Source: RCIO01 sp035555795
Lineage (GTDB): Bacteria > Pseudomonadota > Alphaproteobacteria > Rhizobiales > Rhizobiaceae
DNA length: 64,000 nt
NCBI GenBank assembly: GCA_035555795.1
Contig: DATMGE010000050.1
Coordinates: 61,043-125,042 of the forward strand
Direction of reading: 5' to 3'
Under the pieces are notes generated by a model that made no database searches, had not been told where the DNA came from, and saw only the letters and a program-made list of their open reading frames with translations. This document shows, one piece after another, positions 16,343-24,257 of this stretch. The translations under genes and the position numbers were made by a program. Each line of letters opens with the position of its first letter. Positions within the stretch are counted from its first letter, which is position 1.

Positions 16343-18751
16343 ATGACCACTACTCCCCGGTCCTCCGGCGACGTCTTCGCCATTCTCCCGCTGCGCGACA
16401 TCGTCGTCTTTCCGCACATGATCGTGCCGCTGTTCGTCGGTCGCGAGAAGTCCATCAAGGCGCTGGAAGAGGTGATGGGTGCCGACAAGCAGATCCTGCT
16501 TGCTACCCAGATGAACGCCGCCGATGACGATCCGCAGCCCGACACCATTTACGACGTCGGCACGCTGGCCAATGTGCTGCAATTGCTGAAGCTGCCCGAC
16601 GGCACCGTGAAGGTGCTGGTCGAAGGCACCGCGCGTGCGCGCATCACCGCCTTCACCCCGCGTGACGATTATCATGAAGGCTTTGCCGAGCTTCTCGACG
16701 AACCCGAGGAGGACGAGGTCGAGGTCGAGGCGCTGGCCCGTTCGGTCGTGTCCGACTTCGAGAACTATGTGAAGCTGAACAAGAAGATCTCGCCGGAAGT
16801 GCTGGGCGCGACGGGCCAGATCGAGGATTATTCCAAGCTGGCCGACACGGTCGCCTCGCATCTGGCGATCAAGATCCCCGAGAAGCAGGAAATGCTCGCC
16901 ACGCTCTCCGTCAAGGAGCGCCTGGAGAAGGCCATGGGCTTCATGGAGTCCGAAATCTCGGTCCTGCAGGTCGAGAAGCGCATCCGCTCGCGCGTCAAGC
17001 GCCAGATGGAGAAGACCCAGCGCGAATACTACCTCAACGAGCAGATGAAGGCGATCCAGAAGGAGCTCGGCGAGGGCGAGGACGGCCGCGACGAGACTGC
17101 CGAAATCGAAGACCGCATCAAGAAGACGAAGCTCTCCAAGGAAGCGCGCGAGAAGGCGAACGCGGAGCTCAAGAAGCTGCGCTCCATGTCGCCCATGTCG
17201 GCCGAGGCCACCGTGGTGCGTAACTATCTCGACTGGCTGCTGTCGCTGCCTTGGGGCAAGAAGTCCAAGGTCAAGTACGACCTCGCTCTGGCGCAGGAAG
17301 TGCTCGATACCGATCACTTCGGCCTCGACAAGGTGAAGGACCGCATCGTCGAATATCTCGCGGTGCAGAGCCGCCAGAACAAGATGAAGGGCCCGATCCT
17401 GTGCCTCGTCGGTCCTCCCGGCGTGGGCAAGACCTCGCTCGCCAAGTCGATCGCCAAGGCGACCGGGCGGGAATATATCCGCATGGCGCTGGGCGGCGTG
17501 CGCGACGAGGCCGAGATTCGCGGCCACCGGCGCACCTATATCGGCTCGATGCCCGGCAAGGTCATCCAGTCGATGAAGAAGGCGAAGAAGGCCAACCCGC
17601 TCTTCTTGCTCGACGAGATCGACAAGCTCGGCCAGGACTATCGGGGCGATCCGTCTTCGGCGCTGCTCGAAGTGCTGGATCCGGAGCAGAACTCGACCTT
17701 CATGGACCACTATCTGGAGGTTGAATACGACCTGTCGAGCGTCATGTTCGTGACGACCGCCAATACGCTGAACATCCCGCCGGCCCTGATGGACCGCATG
17801 GAAATCATCCGTATTGCCGGCTACACGGAAGACGAGAAAGTCGAGATCGCCAAGCGGCACCTGTTGCCCAAGGCGATCCGCGACCACGCGCTCCAGCCCA
17901 AGGAGTTCTCGATCAGCGAGGATGCGATCCGCGAGATCGTGCAGACTTACACCCGTGAGGCGGGTGTGCGCTCGCTCGAACGCGAACTGATGAAGGTCGC
18001 CCGCAAGGCGGTGACGGAGATCATCCGCACCAAGAAGCCTTCCGTCGACGTGACGAAGGACAATCTGGCCGACTATCTCGGCGTGCCGCGGTTCCGCTTC
18101 GGCCAGGTCGAGGGCGAGGACCAGATCGGCGTCGTGACCGGGCTTGCCTGGACCGAGGTCGGCGGCGAGCTGCTGACGATCGAAGGCGTCATGATGCCCG
18201 GCAAGGGCAAGATGACGGTGACGGGCAACCTGAAGGACGTGATGAAGGAGTCGATCTCGGCTGCCGCATCCTACGTTCGCAGCCGGGCGCTGAGTTTCGG
18301 TGTGGAGCCGCCGCTTTTCGACAAGCGCGACATCCACGTGCACGTGCCGGAAGGCGCGACGCCGAAGGACGGACCCTCGGCCGGCACCGCCATGGCAACG
18401 GCGATCGTGTCGGTGATGACGGGCATTCCGGTGCGCAAGGATGTCGCCATGACCGGCGAGATCACGCTGCGCGGACGGGTTCTGCCTATCGGCGGACTGA
18501 AGGAAAAGCTGCTCGCCGCACTGCGCGGCGGCATCAAGAAGGTGCTCATTCCGGAGGAAAACGCGAAGGATCTCGCGGACATACCGGAAAACGTGAAGAG
18601 CGGCATGGAGATCGTGCCGGTCGGCCATGTGGGCGAGGTCCTGAAACATGCGCTGGTGCGCATGCCCGAGCCCATCGAGTGGACCGAGCCGGAAGAGCCG
18701 ATTGCCAAGCCGGGCGCCCGCGACCAGAGCGGAGCCACGCTGGCGCACTGA
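16343..18751 (+). CDS. lon: Endopeptidase La (Lon protease)
   Basis: ATP-dependent quality-control protease, cytosolic hexamer. The 802-residue protein has the N-terminal substrate-binding LON domain (about 1-210, ILPLRDIVVFPHMIVPLFVGR), a helical region, an AAA+ module with GPPGVGKT and LLDEIDKL, and the C-terminal protease domain with the Ser679 (DGPSAGTAM) and Lys722 (GGLKEKLL) dyad. The residue numbers match those known for E. coli Lon. It ends at a strong terminator. Confidence 0.99.
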   Translation: MTTTPRSSGDVFAILPLRDIVVFPHMIVPLFVGREKSIKALEEVMGADKQILLATQMNAADDDPQPDTIYDVGTLANVLQLLKLPDGTVKVLVEGTARARITAFTPRDDYHEGFAELLDEPEEDEVEVEALARSVVSDFENYVKLNKKISPEVLGATGQIEDYSKLADTVASHLAIKIPEKQEMLATLSVKERLEKAMGFMESEISVLQVEKRIRSRVKRQMEKTQREYYLNEQMKAIQKELGEGEDGRDETAEIEDRIKKTKLSKEAREKANAELKKLRSMSPMSAEATVVRNYLDWLLSLPWGKKSKVKYDLALAQEVLDTDHFGLDKVKDRIVEYLAVQSRQNKMKGPILCLVGPPGVGKTSLAKSIAKATGREYIRMALGGVRDEAEIRGHRRTYIGSMPGKVIQSMKKAKKANPLFLLDEIDKLGQDYRGDPSSALLEVLDPEQNSTFMDHYLEVEYDLSSVMFVTTANTLNIPPALMDRMEIIRIAGYTEDEKVEIAKRHLLPKAIRDHALQPKEFSISEDAIREIVQTYTREAGVRSLERELMKVARKAVTEIIRTKKPSVDVTKDNLADYLGVPRFRFGQVEGEDQIGVVTGLAWTEVGGELLTIEGVMMPGKGKMTVTGNLKDVMKESISAAASYVRSRALSFGVEPPLFDKRDIHVHVPEGATPKDGPSAGTAMATAIVSVMTGIPVRKDVAMTGEITLRGRVLPIGGLKEKLLAALRGGIKKVLIPEENAKDLADIPENVKSGMEIVPVGHVGEVLKHALVRMPEPIEWTEPEEPIAKPGARDQSGATLAH

Positions 18752-18767
18752 AAGGTTGCAGCTAAGG

Positions 18768-18800
18768 AAAAAGGGCCGGGAACAACTCCCGGCCCTTTTT
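18768..18800 (+). terminator. Rho-independent terminator of lon
   Basis: AAAAAGGGCCGGG and CCCGGCCCTTTTT form a perfect stem around AACAACT, starting 16 bases after the lon stop and ending in a T-run. It is symmetrical and could act in both directions. Confidence 0.92.
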
Positions 18801-18935
18801 CGTTGAACCTTCTCAAAGCCGCGGAAAAGCCGGATTCTCAAGCCTATTCGCTTGGTGAGGGGCTTGCATTTCACTAGACTGCGCACTCGCCGGTTGAGTC
18901 GCATCGGCCGGTGTCCACAGGGAAGGAATGACCAC

Positions 18936-19208
18936 ATGAACAAGAATGAGCTTGTATCTGCAGTGGCCGAAGAGGCCAAACTTTCGAAAGCCGATGCGCA
19001 GGCCGCGGTCGATGCCGTCTTCTCCTGCATCAGCAGCGAACTGAAGAAGGGCGGCGATGTACGCCTTGTCGGTTTCGGCAACTTCTCCGTGTCGAAGCGC
19101 GCAGCTTCTACCGGCCGCAACCCGCAGACCGGCGCAGAAGTGAAGATTCCGGCCCGCAACGTGCCGAAGTTCTCGGCCGGCAAGGGCCTCAAGGATACGG
19201 TCAACTGA
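18936..19208 (+). CDS. hupB: Histone-like DNA-binding protein HU
   Basis: 90-residue nucleoid protein that bends DNA as a dimer. It has the conserved N-terminal MNKNELVSAVAEEA, the DNA-binding arm GRNPQTGAEVKIPARNVPKF and the body VRLVGFGNFSV. It has its own promoter space after the lon terminator and its own terminator. The ATG at 18936 follows GGAAGGAATG. It completes the conserved clpP-clpX-lon-hup order. Confidence 0.97.
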   Translation: MNKNELVSAVAEEAKLSKADAQAAVDAVFSCISSELKKGGDVRLVGFGNFSVSKRAASTGRNPQTGAEVKIPARNVPKFSAGKGLKDTVN

Positions 19209-19235
19209 CCATTTCCCGACTGTCTTGCATGCAAA

Positions 19236-19260
19236 AGGCCGGGCTTTCGCCCGGCTTTTT
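19236..19260 (+). terminator. Rho-independent terminator of hupB
   Basis: GCCGGGC (19238-19244) and GCCCGGC (19249-19255) form the stem around TTTC, followed by TTTTT. It lies about 30 bases past the HU stop and faces the convergent nirK gene. Confidence 0.9.
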
Positions 19261-19318
19261 CATTTGCGCCAAACCGGAAGGGCCGCGGGGGCGCCCGCTG
19301 CCCTTCCTTGCGGCTGCG

Positions 19319-20857
19319 TTATTGGGCGGGTTGTTCGGCAGGTCCCGCATGCATGATATCGTCATCCTTGGGGCCGTCGACGATCAGATATCCCGCCAGG
19401 CCTCGCTCGGCGCGCGACAATGCGTGGTCCACCAGCACATAATGTCCGCCCCGGTCGATCTTGAAGTCGACGATCGTCGCGCCGCCGGGCGGTACGCTCA
19501 CCGTCTGCACGCCCGTGAGCGGGGGAGAGGTGACGCTGCCCATCGCATAGACATGATCGAAGATTTCGCCGATCACATGGAAGGATGACGTGAAGTTCGG
19601 GCCGCCGACTCCGAAGAAGATCCGCACCGTTTCGCCCGCACTCGCATACAGGGGATGCGATTTCGTCAACGCGCCGACCGAGCCGTTGAACAGGAAATAT
19701 TCCGGATTTTCCGAGATGAGCTTTTCGTAGTCCATTTCCAGTTCGCCCTTCGAGCCGAAGGGCTCGACCGTATAGAGCTCGCCCTGCATGACGTAGAACT
19801 CCCGGTCGACCTGCGGCAGGCCGCCTTCGGGCTCGACGAGGATCAGGCCATACATGCCGCTGGTGATGTGGTGGGCGACGCTCGGCGTGGCGCAATGATA
19901 CACATAGATGCCGGGTTTCAGTGCCTTGAAGGTCACCACAGCCTCCTCACCGGGCGCGATCTGCGTGAAGTCGGCGCCGCCGCCTGGACCGGTTGCCGCG
20001 TGGAAATCGACCGAATGCATCATGACGCTGTCTGCGGCGTTCTTCAGATGGACTTCGACAGTGTCGCCCACGCGCACCCTGACGAACGGTCCGGGCACCT
20101 TGCGGTTGAACGTCCAGTAGACATAGGAGGTGCCGTCATCGAGGCGGCCGGTCAGTTCGACCGTCTCCATGTCGACCCGCACCACTTGCGGCGGGCGCTG
20201 TCCGATCGGACCCGGCAGGTCCGCCGGATCATGCACGATGTCGGCGGCTTCCGTGTCCATGTCGGAGCGTGGTCCGGGCATGACCTGGATCAGCCCCTCC
20301 ATGCCAGCCGCGCGATGGCCGGCGATCGAGCAGAAATAGGTGAACTCGCCGACCTTGTTCGCCGTGAAGGAGAAGGTGGACGACGCATTCTTGCCGATGA
20401 CGATGGAGGATCGCGCCGCATATTGGTCGATGACGACGTCGTGTTCCGCGCCTTCGCCATTGATGAGGTTGATCTGCACCAGTTCGCCCTCATGCACCAT
20501 GAGGGTGGGATTGACCTGGCCGTCTATGTCGCCGCCGACGCCGATATAGACCATCCGTCCTGTCGCGATACCGGTGCGCAGGGTGAAGACGGTCGGCGCA
20601 TGATAGCTGACGATCGGCGCCGCCGGATCTCCTGTTGAGGTCGCCGCCTCTGCCGCAGGTTGGGTGGTTTGCGCCTGCGCCGGCGTTGCGGCGCCGTCAT
20701 GCTGGTGCGTCTGCGCGAGCGCCGGAGCCATGAAGGCCACGGAAAATGCCGTGACGATCGCCACGATCCATGACGTGCCGCGTCTGCCTGTCTTCGCAGG
20801 CGGGGGCTCGTTTGCCCCGGGACCTGCGCATTTATGTAAGATGGACCCCAATGCCAT
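19319..20857 (-). CDS. nirK: Copper nitrite reductase with extra N-terminal cupredoxin domain
   Basis: Periplasmic reduction of nitrite to nitric oxide in denitrification. 512 residues. The signal anchor/peptide is near 27-49. An additional N-terminal cupredoxin domain (about 85-195) has a full type 1 copper set: His139, Cys176, His181, Met186. The usual two-domain NirK core follows: type 1 ligands His281, Cys322, His330, Met335; type 2 ligands His286, His321, His478; catalytic Asp284 and His427. Three-domain NirK of this order is known from Hyphomicrobium denitrificans. The ATG at 20855-20857 has GGAGG seven bases upstream. An NnrR-type box lies at 20992-21005. No nirV, nor or nnrR gene is in the window. 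Confidence 0.93.
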   Translation of the reverse strand: MALGSILHKCAGPGANEPPPAKTGRRGTSWIVAIVTAFSVAFMAPALAQTHQHDGAATPAQAQTTQPAAEAATSTGDPAAPIVSYHAPTVFTLRTGIATGRMVYIGVGGDIDGQVNPTLMVHEGELVQINLINGEGAEHDVVIDQYAARSSIVIGKNASSTFSFTANKVGEFTYFCSIAGHRAAGMEGLIQVMPGPRSDMDTEAADIVHDPADLPGPIGQRPPQVVRVDMETVELTGRLDDGTSYVYWTFNRKVPGPFVRVRVGDTVEVHLKNAADSVMMHSVDFHAATGPGGGADFTQIAPGEEAVVTFKALKPGIYVYHCATPSVAHHITSGMYGLILVEPEGGLPQVDREFYVMQGELYTVEPFGSKGELEMDYEKLISENPEYFLFNGSVGALTKSHPLYASAGETVRIFFGVGGPNFTSSFHVIGEIFDHVYAMGSVTSPPLTGVQTVSVPPGGATIVDFKIDRGGHYVLVDHALSRAERGLAGYLIVDGPKDDDIMHAGPAEQPAQ

Positions 20858-20991
20858 GTTCTGCCTCCATATTGCCGCTGCTGGCTGTGGATGGGCATAG
20901 ACTAGGCAGGTTCGGCGAGAGCCTCTTTGTCTCAACGCAAACATGTTGCTGGCAGAGGCAGGACCCGCCTCCGGACATTGGTGCGAACTCT

Positions 20992-21005
20992 TTGCGATTG
21001 CGCAA
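20992..21005. promoter_or_regulatory. NnrR-type binding site (TTGCG-N4-CGCAA)
   Basis: TTGCGATTGCGCAA is an exact match to the TTGCG-N4-CGCAA inverted repeat known for the nitric-oxide-responsive CRP/FNR-family regulator NnrR in alphaproteobacterial denitrifiers. It lies 135 bases upstream of the nirK start codon and 35 bases upstream of the small membrane protein, between the two divergent genes. Confidence 0.8.
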
Positions 21006-21039
21006 AGACGGACGCGTCCTATTGCCGAACACTGGCGCG

Positions 21040-21159
21040 ATGAAGCTGGAGGTCTCGCAATTGTCCGACTCTCAACGTGAAGGCACTCTCCTGCCGATGC
21101 TGATCACCGGACTGGTGCTGATCGTGATCGGCGCAGTCGCGGTGATGCTGTTCGTCTAG
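21040..21159 (+). CDS. 39-residue single-pass membrane protein
   Basis: Short open frame from the ATG at 21040. A charged, probably cytoplasmic N-terminus (MKLEVSQLSDSQREG) is followed by one hydrophobic helix (about 18-38). It starts 35 bases after the NnrR-type box shared with nirK, which suggests coregulation with denitrification. No family is recognised. The coding call rests on the start position, a clear hydrophobic segment and the fact that its stop codon abuts the repeat element exactly. No strong ribosome-binding site is visible before the ATG. Confidence 0.5.
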   Translation: MKLEVSQLSDSQREGTLLPMLITGLVLIVIGAVAVMLFV

Positions 21160-21254
21160 AGCATTTCCGCTTTTAACGGAATTGCGGAAATGCTCTAACT
21201 CTTTGTTTTTACGTAATTCCGGACGCAAAACCGCTGCGCACTTTTGCTGAAATT
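21158..21254 (-). repeat. Dispersed rhizobial-type intergenic repeat, copy A (full length)
   Basis: The left half is a 13-bp inverted repeat, AGAGCATTTCCGC (21158-21170) and GCGGAAATGCTCT (21184-21196), with a 13-base loop. The right half (about 21213-21254) reads on the minus strand as AATTTCAGCAAAAGTGCGC, then AGCGGTTTTGCGTCCGG and AATTACG. Shorter relatives lie at 2735-2779 and 61011-61083. The hairpin could also end the small membrane protein transcript. Confidence 0.8.
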
Positions 21255-21289
21255 ACTCCAGGCCAGGATGGCGCGGAAGGCCTCGGCTT

Positions 21290-22027
21290 TCAGCTCTCGT
21301 CGCGCAGAAGCTGGACGGCGGCGTCGCGCGACAGGCGGATGGTTTCGGCATTCACCTGCGCGGCTTTCGCCGTATCGCGCTTCTCGATGGCCTCGAGCAA
21401 TGCCTTCCAATAGCGGGCGGATTCTTGCCGGCGGCTGCTGGTCGAAAGGCCCAGATGGGCGTAGCGCAGCGTCTGCCGCGACAGTGACTGGATCATGCCG
21501 AGCAGGCGCGGATTATGCGCCGCATGGGCGATGATCTGCCCGGCACGCGCGCTCAGTCCCGCATATTCGTGGACGTCCTCGGTCGCTTTCGCAACCTGTC
21601 CCATCCGCGTGATGACCTGGCGAAGCTCCGCCAACTCCTGTCCGGTGATATTCTCGGCGGCGCGCTCCGCCGCCAGCGCCGAAAGCGCCGCCCTGATGTC
21701 GAAGAGCTGCTCCACCTCCTCGATCGTCAGCGCGGTGACCTGCGCGCCGCGCCGCGGCGAGAAGGTGACCAGCCCTTCATGCTCCAGCAGGCGCAGCGCC
21801 TCGCGCACCGGGCCACGGCTGACCTGGAAGGTCTGCGCCAGCGGAATCTCGGCGATCCGCTGGCCGGGCTTCAGCTCGCCAGAGAGAATGGCGTTGCAGA
21901 TGCGGTCGGCGATCTGCTCGGCCACGCTCAGCATCGCTCCCGGCGTGCGGAAGCTCAGAGACGATTGGCTCATGGCCTCGGAAACATTGCTGGCAATCAT
22001 TTTTCCGGCCTGCTCACTCTGCGACAT
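21290..22027 (-). CDS. GntR-family transcriptional regulator, FCD subfamily
   Basis: 245 residues: winged helix-turn-helix at about 30-100 (SGELKPGQRIAEIPLAQTFQVSRGPVREALR split across the recognition helix) and a C-terminal FCD ligand domain (about 105-230) with metal-site-like His residues. It is the last gene of the carboxylase-bioY operon and probably regulates it. The 14-bp palindrome GATTGTCAACAATC in front of that operon and again at 29025-29038 is the type of site FCD regulators bind. The known biotin regulator BioR is also GntR-family, but I found no BioR-type TTATCTATAA site here. Confidence 0.85.
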   Translation of the reverse strand: MSQSEQAGKMIASNVSEAMSQSSLSFRTPGAMLSVAEQIADRICNAILSGELKPGQRIAEIPLAQTFQVSRGPVREALRLLEHEGLVTFSPRRGAQVTALTIEEVEQLFDIRAALSALAAERAAENITGQELAELRQVITRMGQVAKATEDVHEYAGLSARAGQIIAHAAHNPRLLGMIQSLSRQTLRYAHLGLSTSSRRQESARYWKALLEAIEKRDTAKAAQVNAETIRLSRDAAVQLLRDES

Positions 22028-22089
22028 GCGACTGTCTTTCTACGGCAGATAGCCGACAAGGACGCCTGCCGCAATCGACAGACACGCCA

Positions 22090-22665
22090 CTATGCGCCGG
22101 AACCGGAAAGCCTGCCATGCAGCTTGCCCAGCGAAGGGCCTGCGAGAATGCCGAGCGCCGACTTGATCACGGTGCCGAAAAGGAACGGCACCGTGCCCGC
22201 CGCCCAGGCCACCTGCCAGCCGGCAAGATATGCCAGCCACAACGCGCCGCAGGCGAGGATGAGCGCATGGCCGCCAAGCACCACCGCGCCGAGCGACAGC
22301 CAGTTGCGCACCAGCCCGCGATCGCTAAGCCAACCGATGGCGATCGTGCAGAGCATGAAGCCGGCGAGATAGCCGCCGGTCGGTCCGGCCATATAGGCGA
22401 GCCCGATGCCGCGCTCCGGCGTGCCGGCGAAGACCGGAAGCCCGATCGCGCCTTCGACGAGATAGAGCAGCATGGCGGCGGTGCCGAGCCGCAGGCCCAT
22501 GCCGAGGCCCAGCGCGACCACGACGAGCGTCTGCATCGTCATCGGCACCGGCCAGAAGGGAACCTGGATCTTCGCCGACAGGATGAGCAGCGCATTGGCG
22601 GCGATTACGGAAGAGATTGCCAGCCCGATCCGGCTGGCCTGCCGCGTGGCGGTTGTCGTTGTCAT
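22090..22665 (-). CDS. bioY: Biotin transporter S component BioY
   Basis: 191-residue membrane protein with six hydrophobic helices that takes up biotin. Family motifs: VPFWPVPMTMQTL, EGAIGLPVFAG, GPTGGYLAGF and GTVPFLFGTVIKSALG. No ECF ATPase or T component (BioMN) is nearby, so it acts alone or with remote partners. It lies 11 bases after the biotin carrier gene, supplying the cofactor for the carboxylase encoded by the same operon. Confidence 0.96.
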   Translation of the reverse strand: MTTTTATRQASRIGLAISSVIAANALLILSAKIQVPFWPVPMTMQTLVVVALGLGMGLRLGTAAMLLYLVEGAIGLPVFAGTPERGIGLAYMAGPTGGYLAGFMLCTIAIGWLSDRGLVRNWLSLGAVVLGGHALILACGALWLAYLAGWQVAWAAGTVPFLFGTVIKSALGILAGPSLGKLHGRLSGSGA

Positions 22666-22676
22666 GGATGCTGCTC

Positions 22677-22904
22677 CTATTTCGTGCGGATACGCGCGAC
22701 GACCTGGCCGTCTTCGACCTGGGCGTCCTTGGTGACGAGGATTTCGACCACTTCTCCGTCGGCTGGCGCGCCGATGGGAATTTCCATCTTCATCGATTCC
22801 ACCGTCACGATCGGGTCGTCCTCGGCCACGATTGTGCCGGGTTCGGCGTCGATCTGCCAGACCACGCCGGTCAGGTTGGCTTTTACATCCATGATCTTCG
22901 TCAT
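22677..22904 (-). CDS. Short biotin carboxyl carrier protein
   Basis: 75-residue single biotinyl domain. The biotinylated lysine is Lys39 in VESMKMEIP, with the paired hairpin GEVVEILVTKDAQVEDGQVVARI. It is much shorter than AccB because the Pro/Ala linker and N-terminal part are absent, as in biotin carriers of actinobacterial and rhizobial acyl-CoA carboxylases. It lies four bases downstream of the biotin carboxylase gene and serves that enzyme. Confidence 0.93.
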   Translation of the reverse strand: MTKIMDVKANLTGVVWQIDAEPGTIVAEDDPIVTVESMKMEIPIGAPADGEVVEILVTKDAQVEDGQVVARIRTK

Positions 22905-22908
22905 TCGC

Positions 22909-24252
22909 TCACGCTGCCTTTCCGATTTCGGTGAACACGCCCGTATGGACCGCGCCGCCGCGGAAGCGAGGCGAGTCCAGGGCGCTGATGAGGGAGGGGA
23001 GGTTGGTCTTGATGCCGGCGATCTCGGTGCCGCGCAGAGCCGAAAGAAGCCGCTCTATTGCCTCCGTGCGGTCCGCGCCGTGGGCGATGACCTTGGCCAC
23101 CATCGGGTCATAGAACGGGCTGACGGTGCACCCTTCCGCATAGCCGGTCTCCACGCGCACGCCGTCGGCCGGCATGCGGAATCGTTCGAGCCGGCCGGGC
23201 GAGGGGAGGAAGCGCATCGGGTCCTCCGCATAGATGCGCGCCTCGATGGCATGGCCGTTCATGGAAGGCGCCAGGGCAAGCGTCTCGCCAAGTGGCGCGC
23301 CCGCCGCCAGCCGGATCTGCGTTGCCACGAGATCGACGCCGGTCACCTCCTCGGTCACACCATGCTCGACCTGGAGCCGCGTGTTCATTTCGAGGAAGGA
23401 GAAGCCCGTATCGGGATGGTGGAGCATTTCCACAGTGCCGATGGTGCGGTAGCCGACGCGGCCGACGGCGGCCGCCACGCGCTCCGCCATCGCGTTCAGC
23501 TCGGCGCGGGGGATGCCCGGCGCGCCGGCTTCCTCGATCACCTTCTGGTGGCGGCGCTGGAGTGAGCAGTCGCGCTCGAACAGATGCGTCACCGCGCCAT
23601 ACGCATCGGCCGCGATCTGGAACTCGATGTGGCGCGGCTGTTCCAGAAGCCGTTCGAGATAGATGTCGACATCGGCGAAGGCGCGCGCGGAAATGGTGCG
23701 CGCGCGCTGTACCGCCTCCAGTAGTTCGGAGCGGTCGCGCACCGGCATCATGCCGATGCCGCCGCCGCCATTGGCAGGCTTCACCAGCAGCGGATAGCCG
23801 ATCGCATCGGCTGCGCGGAACGTGGCCTCGGCATCGTCGCCGAGCAGAGCGCTGCTCGGCACCATGGGCAGGCCGGCCTCTGCCATGCGCTGCCGCGCCG
23901 CCGTCTTCTCGCCCATCGCTTCTATGGAGTCCGGCGACGGGCCGATGAAGGCAAGCCCCGCGGCCTCGACGCGGCGGGCGAAGCCGGCATTCTCCGACAG
24001 GAAGCCGTAGCCCGGATGGATGGCGTCCGCGCCGGTCTGCCGTGCCGCCGCGATGATCGCATCCTGGTCGAGATAGCTTTCGGTGGGACGGTTTCCGGCG
24101 AGCGCGACCGCCGCGTCGGCCTGCGCGACATAGGGCAGGTCGGCATCGACCAGCGAATGCACCACGACGGCCTCGATGTTCATTTCATGCAGGCAGCGCA
24201 GGATGCGCGCCGCCACGGCACCGCGATTTGCAATCAGCACACGCTTGAACAT
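22909..24252 (-). CDS. Biotin carboxylase subunit of acyl-CoA carboxylase
   Basis: ATP-dependent carboxylation of biotin. About 447 residues, without a fused carrier domain. It has MFKRVLIANRG at the N-terminus, the glycine-rich ATP lid KPANGGGGIGM, HIEFQIAADAYG, RDCSLQRRHQKVIEEAGAP and catalytic EMNTRLQVEHGVTEEVTG. A GTG at 24259-24261 would add three residues and overlap the upstream stop. I prefer the ATG at 24250-24252. It is second gene in the beta subunit - biotin carboxylase - BCCP - bioY - GntR operon. Confidence 0.93.
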   Translation of the reverse strand: MFKRVLIANRGAVAARILRCLHEMNIEAVVVHSLVDADLPYVAQADAAVALAGNRPTESYLDQDAIIAAARQTGADAIHPGYGFLSENAGFARRVEAAGLAFIGPSPDSIEAMGEKTAARQRMAEAGLPMVPSSALLGDDAEATFRAADAIGYPLLVKPANGGGGIGMMPVRDRSELLEAVQRARTISARAFADVDIYLERLLEQPRHIEFQIAADAYGAVTHLFERDCSLQRRHQKVIEEAGAPGIPRAELNAMAERVAAAVGRVGYRTIGTVEMLHHPDTGFSFLEMNTRLQVEHGVTEEVTGVDLVATQIRLAAGAPLGETLALAPSMNGHAIEARIYAEDPMRFLPSPGRLERFRMPADGVRVETGYAEGCTVSPFYDPMVAKVIAHGADRTEAIERLLSALRGTEIAGIKTNLPSLISALDSPRFRGGAVHTGVFTEIGKAA

Positions 24253-24257
24253 GACGC

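Noticed and set aside
16289..19234. Very long open frame (about 980 codons) on the strand opposite lon and hup
   Set aside because: High-GC codon bias leaves the antisense frame open. The sense strand encodes unmistakable Lon and HU, and the antisense product has no domain pattern.
22028..22676. BioR operator (TTATCTATAA type) for bioY
   Set aside because: No such sequence was found near bioY or the operon start. The operon instead has the GATTGTCAACAATC palindrome.
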